Shown one piece after another: positions 56,003-64,000 of a DNA stretch of 64,000 bases. Source of the stretch: Fulvia fulva (Eukaryota; Ascomycota; Dothideomycetes; Mycosphaerellales; Mycosphaerellaceae). The stretch lies in the NCBI RefSeq assembly GCF_020509005.1, contig NC_063025.1:124001-188000 (forward strand), in the 5' to 3' direction. Under the pieces are notes generated by a model. The model was given only the letters and a program-made list of their open reading frames with translations, was not told the DNA's origin and made no database searches. A program made the translations under genes and the position numbers. How positions within the stretch are numbered: the first letter of the stretch is position 1; each line of letters begins with the position of its first letter.

Positions 56003-56484
56003 GTTGGCTAGAGGGCTGGATGGATAAGTAATAGTGAGGTGTGCTGAGAACCGTTTGCGCTGTGGTGCGGTTCGCTATGTGGAAGTATGTATGGCTGTAT
56101 AGCGTCTTGACGCTGACTGCTTGCTTGCTCTGTGTTCCACGAATCGGCTTGGATCTTCTTCTGGCGTTAAGGTTGTCCTGACTTCTAGGTATGCTGTGGA
56201 TACATAAGAGATAGGTGGAAGGTGGAGGAGCATATAGATGAACATGGAGAGAGTGGCAGATTGCGCAGAGACAGGGGCAGCGGGAGGGTGCAGTCTATGA
56301 CATAGCGCTTGACACGAATCTATGCTTCTGGCTTTCCGGCGTTGTGTAAGAAGTCTGGTCTCATCTCCTCTATACTGACAATACCACTGATATAGTACAG
56401 TCTCGCCCTCCAGAGATAGCGTCCACGAACGACGCAGTCGATTAGCAGCCGCCTGATCTCAGATTGACGCAAACCGATGACACT

Positions 56485-57847
56485 ATGGCACCCGCTGCTA
56501 ACGAGACGACCGAGAAGGACGAACTATTCGCAACACGCAACGCGTCAGACTCACCTGTATCGCCCAAGACATTACTGCCCAAGACAGCATCGCCAGCTCC
56601 GCCTAACACAGATGGCTTGGACTACTCAGATAGCGAGGAAGGGAAGGAAGACACAGAAGAGAGAGACCGGCGGAGTCTGGCGGACGAGCTGCCCTACCCT
56701 CGTGGCTGCGAGGAAGGAGACACGGAAGCGTCGGTTGGTGAGGTCCCACAGCAGCGTGACTCTTTGAAGCATGCCACGGTTTTGACGCAGGAATTCGATT
56801 TGCTGCGCAGAAAGAGCTCTGTTCTGGAGAAGATCGAGAAGTTTGAGAAATTCGAGGACACTTTGAGGAACGCAAAGATCCCACGGCCTTTGAAGGTTAG
56901 TAGAAAGGACAACGCTCCAGAACGAGGCATAACTCTCAAGCAGGGCGTATCAGAGCCAGGTCTCCTTCCTCCTCCGCGGCCAGAGGATCATGCGCCCGAG
57001 AAAGCTGTAGGGAAGAATACATCTCATCCATCCAACTCGGCACAACATCCCGACAAGTGGAGCACATGGCTGAGGTCGACATGCAGCAAGTGCTTCGAAG
57101 GGATTGCTACATTCCTCTCCATCTTCATCCTAACGACAGCCACTCTCGCGGTCTACACCTACCACCTCCGCTCCAAACTAGGAGCCCGATCTATTTAGCT
57201 CAACTCTACTGCCTTCACTAACACCAGCCTCAGCTTCCCTGCGGAACCCTCCATCTTCACTGTGGATCAGAACACCTCGACGAACGGTCACATTGTCAGC
57301 CTTCTTGGACCCACACCACTCTTCCTCGCCGCTAGCCCGGAAGCCGGCCTGACATCGCTGCGATACATACTCACCTTCCTACCCGCGACGCACATCCCCA
57401 CGAATCTCAAAGTGAAGCTGTCTCAAGGGCTGAGCGATGCCGAGATGGCCATGTTACGAGCCAACGAGAAGAGAAACAAGGCTCGAGCGCAAGGCGATCA
57501 CCGCATCTTCAATGGCCTCAACTCCGCGACGAACACCTCGCGCGCATACAACCCACCCATCTACCCACCAGCACCGAACGACCTCGTCGTACTTGCATCA
57601 CCTAGCAGCTGCACGCTCTCGGAGGAGCTTTGTTTCGTGAGGGAGCTGTACCATTACGCAGAACAACATTGCCGAAGATGGGCACGATAGTATCGCGGAA
57701 GACGCGGTCGAGGGATTGAAGATGTAGACGACGGAGTGGAACAGCATTATACGAGGCACTTTGAAAGGGTTGGTGGGCAGGGAGAACGTAGATACAGTGA
57801 CGAGGAGGGTCGGAGAATTTCAACCTTTACCAGCTTTCATAGCTTGA
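56485..57847 (+). pseudogene. Decayed member of single-pass membrane protein family (paralogue of 58911-60377)
   Basis: ATG at 56485 (MAPAANETTEK). Acidic, Ser/Pro-rich N-terminal half with RRSLADEL (RRPTLADEM in the paralogue), a Glu/Lys/Phe-rich helix (about 56800-56870) and a transmembrane helix at about 57103-57165. TAG at 57196-57198 stops the frame directly after the helix, yet the same frame stays open to 57690 and encodes SPEAGLTSLRYILTFLPATHI and SPSSCTLSEELCFVRELY, closely matching the paralogue. Similarity then jumps to the +1 frame (from about 57650), where another TAG (57725-57727) stands before TTEWNS (paralogue MQEWND); that frame ends at TGA 57845. Two nonsense codons and one frameshift make it a pseudogene; both TAGs are compatible with RIP-type transitions. 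Confidence 0.8.
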
Positions 57848-58028
57848 CACGATGCAATCGGCGCGAATCGTGTTCAACCTAGCTGTCACTTGCACAATAC
57901 AGACATCCATCGAATAGAAGCTATCGATGCATGTCGATTATGTGTTGATTGCATCCTTGTACGTTGTAATGAGTTCTCCGACCATCGGTCTGGAAATAGG
58001 CACATAGGCCGAGGGTCGGCGAACTTGA

Positions 58029-58199
58029 CCTCGACGCACTTCATCACTAATACGCGAAATACCCTCGACGCACTTTATCATCAACACGCGACACATCCTC
58101 GACCTACTTCATTATCAACACGCGACACATCCTCGACATACTTGCATCATCAACACGCGAAATGCCCTCGATGTACTTGACCATCAACACGCGAAACAC
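58029..58199 (+). repeat. 34-bp minisatellite, five copies
   Basis: Units begin cctcgacg and contain aacacgcgaaa or aacacgcgaca; units are 34, 34, 34, 35 and 34 bp with point differences. Confidence 0.88.
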
Positions 58200-58248
58200 T
58201 CCCGACACCTTCCACACCCTGGACAGTCTTCGCTTAAGGTGGGTGTAG

Positions 58249-58580
58249 AAGATGTTGGATATCGTGGGCGTGGAAGATGTTGGATATCGGGTTTCGCGAT
58301 GACTTCGCTCAGGTAGGCGTGGAAGATGTTGGATATCGGGTTTCGCGATGACTTCGCTGAGGTAGGTGTGGAAGGTGTTGGATATCGGGTTTCGCGATGA
58401 CTTCGCTGAGGTAGGTGTGGAAGGTGTTGGATATCGGGTTTCGCGATGACTTCGCTAAGGTAGGTGTAGAAGATGTTGGATATCGGGTTTCGCGATGACT
58501 TCGCTGAGGTAGGTGTAGAAGATGTTGGATATCGGGTTTCGCGATGACTTCGCTGAGGTAGGTGTGGAAGATGTTTCTCG
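58249..58580 (+). repeat. 49-bp minisatellite, about six and a half copies
   Basis: The block tggatatcgg recurs at 58281, 58330, 58379, 58428, 58477 and 58526, exactly 49 bp apart; each unit also holds gggtttcgcgatgacttcgct. A shortened unit precedes them. As 49 is not a multiple of three, the array is not a conserved protein repeat, although one minus-strand frame is open through it. Confidence 0.95.
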
Positions 58581-58910
58581 AAATGCACGCTGGGGCTATT
58601 TGAAGAGCATGTCGAGTGCGTACGAGTACAAGGCCGGTAGACGAGATACAATCCCCAGTCGTATCATACTACGACAAGGGTCGCGGGTGGCTGCAGCGTG
58701 TTTCCTGTTTCTTCGCATGTCCTGTCAGTGTATCTCCATCTCCTTGTGCTTCATCACGTTGACACTACATCATCACAACACTACACCGGCCCTACCAAAT
58801 CCATTAGCAAGCCTCTCCTCCCGTCGAACCCGACCGATTTCGACGGCACCTACTTCGACCCTACAAGCACCACGCCTCGCTTCGCGACAAACACACCGCT
58901 AACGTTAGAG

Positions 58911-60377
58911 ATGGCTTCACCGCCAGCGCCGGACACCCAGGCTCAGCCGACCGACGACCACCTACTAGAGTTGCTAGCGGCTGGAGGCGATCTGCTCGAT
59001 GACGATGACGACGATGACGACGACGACGACGACGACAAGAGCACACCCTCGGATGAAAAAGGCAGACGCCCAACTCTTGCGGACGAGATGGGCGAAGGAT
59101 TCCAAGAGAAAGATAATGAACAACCCGGCGAGGCTGGCGACGAGAAAGATCAACAGGAGCAGGCGGGCCAGGGTGGAGTAGCCGGAGACACAAATGATAG
59201 ACAACTCGGCGTTGCTGGCGATGAGAATGATCAACAAGAGCCGGCGTCCGAGGATGAACCAGTTCGATACGGAGAGGGTGAACAGCCCATCATTGCTGCC
59301 AAGGGACATGACATTGCTGCCAAGGGACATGATCGAAAGGAGCCGGCAGGCCAGGGTGGTACAGCCAGAGACAAGAATGATGGACAACTCGGCGTTGCTG
59401 GCGATGAGAATGATCAACAAGAGCCGGCGTCCAAGGATGCACCAGTTCGACACAAAAAGGATGAACAGCCTATCATTGCTGACAAGAGACATAATCAACA
59501 AAAGCCGGCGTCCAAGAATGCACCAGTTCGACACAAAAAGGATGAACAGCCCATTATTGCTGACAAGGGACATGATCAACACAAGTTACCCAAGCACAAG
59601 AGCTTCAGCTTCCTTACCAGCCTTGCTGCTTATTGGCCCGCCCTGCTCGCCTGTGGACTCTTGCTCACCACGGCGCTGGCTACTACATGGGGCTTCCAGC
59701 AACGCCAGGAGGTTGCCAGACTCGAAATGGCGCTCCTCGGCAAAAGCAACATCATTGTGTACAACTCATCGACCCTTCTTAGCACCGGCTTCGACCCAAG
59801 CAACATCACGACACGCATGACACTGCTTCCACCATCTACCTTTCCCGAGAGTCCAGAAGCAGGACTAACAGCTCTACGCTACACGCTCGAAATGCTGCCC
59901 CGTACGCACATCTCCGCGGGCCTTCATACCACCTTGTCGAGCAGTCTTCAAGAAGCCGAGGCCACGTTCCGGCAAGCTCTTGACAGAGGTAACCGCACGC
60001 TAGCCACGGGACCTCCCACAACCGGCACTCGTACCACCTCATCAATCACGGACATCTACCCGATCCCATCAAATCTCGCGGTCATCTCCTCTCCCAGTTC
60101 ATGCCACTTGGAGCGCCACATCTGCGCCGTCCGCGAACTCTACATTGCCCGCGACCTTGCGATCCGCGAGAAGGACCTCTGGCGAAACGATACTGCCGCA
60201 CCAGCCACGCGCAGCGTCGAAGTCTCCCGCTGGATGCAGGAGTGGAACGATATGGTGCGCAAGTGCGCGATGGCTCTGCTGGCGAGGAGAAAGCGTCGCT
60301 TGCATGGTGTGGCTGAGGTTCGAGACTCCTCGGAGTATGAAGAGTGGGAGGACTGGCATGAGGATTTCTTTGTGTAG
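58911..60377 (+). CDS. Single-pass membrane protein with acidic repeat-rich N-terminus, unknown function
   Basis: 488 residues from ATG 58911 (MASPPAPD), chosen because the paralogue at 56485 starts alike; the frame is open upstream to 58698 without an ATG. Residues about 29-41 are a run of Asp ending in Lys. Residues about 60-225 are charged imperfect repeats (LGVAGDENDQQEPAS occurs twice; APVRHKKDEQPIIADK occurs twice). A transmembrane helix lies at about 241-262 (WPALLACGLLLTTALATTW). The C-terminal part (about 263-488) has several N-glycosylation sequons (NSS, NIT, NRT, NDT) and the block shared with the decayed paralogue (SPEAGLTALRYTLEMLP, SPSSCHLERHICAVRELY). Likely topology: acidic cytosolic N-terminus with a glycosylated C-terminal domain in the lumen or outside. 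No catalytic motif seen and no known family recognised. Confidence 0.8.
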   Translation: MASPPAPDTQAQPTDDHLLELLAAGGDLLDDDDDDDDDDDDDKSTPSDEKGRRPTLADEMGEGFQEKDNEQPGEAGDEKDQQEQAGQGGVAGDTNDRQLGVAGDENDQQEPASEDEPVRYGEGEQPIIAAKGHDIAAKGHDRKEPAGQGGTARDKNDGQLGVAGDENDQQEPASKDAPVRHKKDEQPIIADKRHNQQKPASKNAPVRHKKDEQPIIADKGHDQHKLPKHKSFSFLTSLAAYWPALLACGLLLTTALATTWGFQQRQEVARLEMALLGKSNIIVYNSSTLLSTGFDPSNITTRMTLLPPSTFPESPEAGLTALRYTLEMLPRTHISAGLHTTLSSSLQEAEATFRQALDRGNRTLATGPPTTGTRTTSSITDIYPIPSNLAVISSPSSCHLERHICAVRELYIARDLAIREKDLWRNDTAAPATRSVEVSRWMQEWNDMVRKCAMALLARRKRRLHGVAEVRDSSEYEEWEDWHEDFFV

Positions 60378-60913
60378 TGTAGGAAGGGGCCATGGGCAGC
60401 GTGGCGAGTGGAATTGAAGTTGATCCGGCGAAGGAACGGGTTTGTCTGAGGAAGGGTGGTGGAGCTAGGAGCTAGGAGCTGGGAGTTGTTGTTCACGCGC
60501 GTTAGTCCTGGCTAGCTAAGGCTTCTTGGGGATAGATAGATAGACGGGAGCCGGGTATAGGAGAGGGTATATAATAGAGGAAGAGTACTACTAAACAAAA
60601 CAAAGGTGAATGCGGGATAATGGATATTCCTATGTGTGAGTGTGTGTGTGTATATTAGTACCTTTCCACACTGTTCTAGATTATCGGCTGAAACTCAGCA
60701 AGACGAGACGAGACAAGACGATCGGGAGGTTCTCTGAAGAAGTCGGAAGGGTATCAATCATCATCTCGAACATTCCGTAGCTCGGGTAAGGGTGCTGTGC
60801 GCGCGAGGCGGATGTTAATTTTCTAAAAGAAGCACGCCGACATGATCCTCAGGGGCGTAGAGCAGGTCTGGTCTATCTACCAAGTCATAAACGTTCCACA
60901 GCAAGATGGAACA
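60378..60913. other. Convergent intergenic region with microsatellites
   Basis: Between two convergently ending genes. Contains gatagatagata (about 60532-60544) and a short (TG)n-like run (about 60636-60652). No gene seen. Confidence 0.6.
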
Positions 60914-62755
60914 TCACCTCTCCAGCCGCCCCCAACTAACAGCGACACTTGCCAACCCCTTTGTGACACGAATGTTCGAGTTGGACTCGACCAGTGTCCA
61001 TGACCTCCACAACTCCAGCGCCATGTCAAACGTAGCCGGATATGGGGTGGGATCGAAGACCAGTATCCACGGCTGCGCATCAGACCATCGTGGTTGCGGC
61101 ACTATGAGTGAGACTGCGAGGATCTTGGCGATAGCAGTGTCGACTGTCTGTAGACGCTGACGAGCCTTGGCCTGTTTGGGGGAAGGGGCCATTGGTCAGT
61201 TTGCTTGGCATCTCTGGTTTCGGTCGTCAAGATGTGCTCGACTTACCAATTCGAGTCCTTTGATCAGGCCGGTGTCTCCCTGCAAGGCGTGACACGTACG
61301 TCGGAGATTGCGGTGCAGCGACTTGGCAGACGTGGTAAGTTCCTTGCCTGCGTTGCGTTCAAGTTCGCCAAGCGTCAGATGGCAGTTTGTGCCAGCCGTC
61401 TGCATCGTGTCAATAGAAGCCAACACGTTCTGGCTCACCCACTGGACTTCTTCCAACACGCTACGCAACGCCCTCTCCATCTGTGGCACCCATTCCGGCG
61501 TCCAGAGCGGCGACGTTAGATCCCCCGTGAGAACCACATGATAGCGGCGTATGAGGAATGGAAGCAGCCTGCAAGCAGGCCAGAGAGCAATGTCCATGGT
61601 CGTTTGATCATAGGCCTGATCGATCTGGTGGAAGCGACAGAGCCTGGCGAGGGTCGTGTAAGTCGTGTACGGCGTAACGGAAGCATATTTTGACTTGCTA
61701 GAGACCGTGTCGTGCAGGTCCTTGAGAGCGGTTTCGACCCGGTCGGTTCCATGAACGAGATGATGGAGCTAAGATTCAGGATAAACACGTTAGCATATGA
61801 GCATGTAAGGAAGAAGAAGAACAGAAGCAAGAATCCATACCATCGAGTCGCCCGCCTCGACGCCGGACCGAACGTTTTCGCCAACAGCAAGAGCGCTCTG
61901 TGCCATCTTCTCCTGCCAATCAGAAACTAGCTCATGTCTCTCCAGGCGATCCTCGATGACCTTGTTTGGACAGGCTTGTGGCCGTGGACAAGAGCGTGGT
62001 ACTTTCTCAGTCCAGACATCGACAGCGTGCTCGTAGAAGGCGGCATGCTCGGGCGTAGGAAACAGCTGGCAGGCAACTTCCAGCGTCTGACAGTAGGAGC
62101 CATGAGCGTGGGTCAGCTCTTCCTGTGCGTTGTCAAAGTATGGTAAAGTGTCGCCATAAGCCTTGGTTTTGCTGAAGAGGCCGGAATGAAGCTGCATCGG
62201 GAGGCTCTTTGGCATAGGTGGAGGCATACCATCCCACTCTAACAATCCCCAGTCGCATGCGATGGTTACTACGAGAACCATGGCGAAGTAAATCGGGACA
62301 AGGAGTGCCAATGTCCGCATCATGGTGCCCCGCCAGCTGTTGGTGGGTGGGTGTGCCTGCAGATGTGGCTGTGGTCGCATCATGGGTGGTCTAATGGTGT
62401 CCCTGGGTCCATCAACGACCTGCATGCGGCTCATGGTTGTAGTCGTGCCAGCAATCCTCTTCTTCTCCGCCTGCTCCTGCGCCTCTTGTACTGCATGTCG
62501 GTTATGCTCTGCTCTGAGCTCATTCCAATCTCTTGCCATGCCAGTGCCAGCGCCAGTGTCAGCAATTCTCTTCTTCTCCGCCTGCTCCTCCGCCGGCTGT
62601 TCCTCTGTCTCCCGTCTTTCCAGACTCTTCCGCATTTTGCTCCTGATATACTGTTCAATCTCGTATTGGGAAGGGGCGATGCCGTCGTTTCTGGCCGCCA
62701 ATCGTGCACGGTAAATGGCGAGGGTCTGGACCCTGTCTCGATGGTGCTTCGCCAT
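60914..62755 (-). CDS. Three-exon gene for a single-pass membrane protein, unknown function
   Basis: Exons on the minus strand: 62755-61841, 61768-61247, 61171-60914, all joined in phase 0, giving 564 residues. Intron 1 (61840-61769, 72 bp) has donor GTATGG, branch-like tgctaacg and acceptor CTTAG. Intron 2 (61246-61172, 75 bp) has GTAAGT, a ctgacc branch-like site and ACAG. The N-terminus is basic and helical, with EEQAEKKRIA and QEQAEKKRIAG repeated about 40 residues apart. A transmembrane helix lies at about 146-166 (LALLVPIYFAMVLVVTIA). The remaining 400 residues are largely helical, with several Cys (SYCQTLEVACQLF, SCPRPQAC) and Trp. Topology resembles the gene at 58911 but no sequence similarity is evident. 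Without splicing, exon 1 would run on for only about 15 codons to a stop. No known family recognised. Confidence 0.8.
61172..61246 (-). other. Intron 2 of the gene at 60914-62755
   Basis: 75 bp, GTAAGT...CTGACC...ACAG; contains an in-frame stop and its removal keeps the frame. Confidence 0.8.
61769..61840 (-). other. Intron 1 of the gene at 60914-62755
   Basis: 72 bp, GTATGG...GCTAAC...TTAG; contains an in-frame stop and its removal keeps the frame. Confidence 0.8.
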
Positions 62756-63750
62756 TCGTAGTGGTGGTTGTTGTGGAGGTTATCGCGTTCGTCGTCGGTA
62801 GGTACTTGTGGCCTTGGTTCGGGTTGGATGTCAGAACGAGGAGAGCTCAGAGCTCAGAGGATGGGCGTTGATGGGATAAATCTATGGGAAGGAGGTGCTT
62901 GACTGCTTGTGAGTCAGGGGCAAGCATGTCTTGCTTCTGACTCAAAGGGCAGCGCAACACAACTGTCGTAGGCGCTATACGAGTGCGAGGGATATGTATT
63001 CGCCGTCGGCAGATACATGTATGTATATGACGGCAAACATGTCGAAAGATGTGTGTTTTTCATGATGATGACATGGGGAGGAAGATCATTTTGCCATCCT
63101 TATCGATATCGATTCAGCCCTACACTCCACAGTCCACACTGACTTCGACGCCTGAGCAAGCTGAAGCTCCCTCCCAGCAATATCTACATACAAATTCCAA
63201 TCGCACTTGCTGTCCTGAAATGTATGTCTGGTCGATGACTTTCTACATGCTGCTGCTGGCCAGACAGCAACATGTGTACTCGTGCTCAACCACAGCTCAG
63301 AAACATCTGCTACTACCCACGTCTTCTCTCTCCCTTCCTTTCTACTATCCATCCATCCCATGATTACACCAAACCTGCCAAACTTGATCTCCCTCCCACC
63401 CGGGGCGGCACCCTGCCCCTGCCGTCCTCTCTCCGTTTCACTTTGCAACCTTGAAGTTCATACGCAGCTGCGGGACTCTGGTGCAGCAAGCTCGCACCTG
63501 CCGATATGGCTATATGTACCATTCTTGAAGTATGTATGTCAGGAGGGAAGACTTCGCTTGGTCTCGCCATGTCGTGGTCGTGGTCGTGTTCCTTGCCCAT
63601 GCGGACCTCACTCATTCTCTTGATGGTGTTGCATTTTGTTCTACCTTCTGGCATATCCTCGGACAAGAATCCTCGGACAGCTATACATGCTGCCATCTGA
63701 CATGATTTTCGGCGAGTCAAGGTGACGAGCAGACCGGCATGTTGTCTCTA
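62756..63750. other. Upstream and intergenic region, no supportable gene
   Basis: Promoter side of the minus-strand gene. Short ORFs on both strands overlap each other and none is convincing. Several atgtatgtat-type short runs lie near 63010-63030. Confidence 0.5.
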
Positions 63751-64000
63751 GAGGAAGAGCTGGCTATCATGATGTTTCGTAAAGACGGAGAGCTGGATCG
63801 GTTCTTGCAGACGGAGCGCTGGACCGATTCCCTCAAGACGAAGACCCGGCTGTCGTGATGTTTCGTGAAGAGCTGGACCGTTTCCCTCAAGACGAAGACC
63901 TGGCTGTAGCGATGTTTCGCGAAGATGGAGCGCTAAATCGTTTCTGGAAGACGAAGATCTGGCTGTGGCGATATTTCGCGAAGATGATGTTTCGCGGCGA
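63751..64000 (+). repeat. Imperfect coding-like tandem repeat, continues past window end
   Basis: Blocks beginning gacgaaga or gaggaaga recur at 63751, 63837, 63891 and 63950, each followed by tggct or cggct and gatgtttcg (gatatttcg in the last). Translated pieces resemble DEDLAVAMFRED and LDRFPQ. Unit lengths (86, 54, 59 bp) break the reading frame between some units, so an old protein repeat that has lost its frame is possible. The array runs off the edge. Confidence 0.75.

Noticed and set aside
58184..58651. 155-codon minus ORF through the 49-bp minisatellite
   Set aside because: 49 is not divisible by three; the frame is open only because the unit happens to lack stops in this frame. No start context or neighbours support it.
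58974..59582. 202-codon minus ORF opposite the acidic repeats
   Set aside because: Antisense shadow of the repeat-rich gene at 58911-60377, which has homology support from its paralogue.
61516..61890. 124-codon minus ORF with a hydrophobic stretch
   Set aside because: Its apparent transmembrane segment is intron 1 of the gene at 60914-62755 read in another frame.
1..64000. CRISPR array or prokaryotic operon
   Set aside because: No spaced identical repeats with unique spacers; introns, RIP and retrotransposons show a fungal genome.

Overview
The window is DNA from a filamentous ascomycete, most likely a Dothideomycete-type fungus. It shows saturating repeat-induced point mutation (RIP): CpA/TpG is almost entirely replaced by TpA while CpG is spared. 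It carries Tf1/sushi-type chromodomain Gypsy elements, fungal Copia, Tad-like LINEs and Fot1/pogo DNA transposons. The only spliced gene found has short fungal introns (72 and 75 bp, GTATGG/GTAAGT donors, a GCTAAC-type branch point). The species cannot be named from the sequence alone.

Positions 1-50930 are a nest of transposons inserted into one another. A nearly intact Copia (1-5427, 5' LTR cut by the window edge) sits in a RIP-mutated minus-strand Gypsy-1 copy (5428-8712). That copy sits in a RIP-mutated plus-strand Gypsy-1 copy (8713-9992). Next comes a decayed Gypsy-3 (9993-22703), interrupted by a complete, unmutated Gypsy-1 (11087-18308; identical 184-bp LTRs, TSD agagg) and by a LINE (19406-22571; 15-bp TSD). 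A LINE-B cluster follows (22704-33105), in which a full-length plus copy (26700-31660; 16-bp TSD) split an older full-length minus copy. Two pogo/Fot1-like elements (33179-34311, internally deleted; 34840-36692, full length), a LINE-C minus copy (36920-39765), a Gypsy-1 minus 3' end (40191-40484), a Gypsy-2 minus element with 516-bp LTRs (40485-46769) and a heavily mutated LINE-C plus copy (46770-50216) complete the block. RIP severity generally follows nesting order: hosts are saturated, several inner LINEs are moderately hit, and the two youngest LTR elements are almost clean.

The intact Gypsy-1 is the functional centre of the repeat block. It has gag and pol overlapping in the -1 frame, with a slippery heptamer and perfect hairpin at the overlap. 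It also has a primer site complementary to its own LTR (self-priming as in Tf1), all pol domains, and a C-terminal chromodomain that would direct it to heterochromatin of exactly this kind.

Near 50930 the RIP signature stops and ordinary gene-bearing DNA begins. It holds a probable broken gene (51502-52857, minus), a small two-helix membrane protein (55604-56002, minus), a decayed and an intact member of one single-pass membrane protein family (56485-57847 and 58911-60377, plus) separated by two minisatellites, and a three-exon gene for another single-pass membrane protein (60914-62755, minus). The broken genes carry TAG stops of the type RIP makes, so RIP may have spilled over or acted on the duplicated genes. 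The last 250 bp hold an imperfect coding-like tandem repeat.
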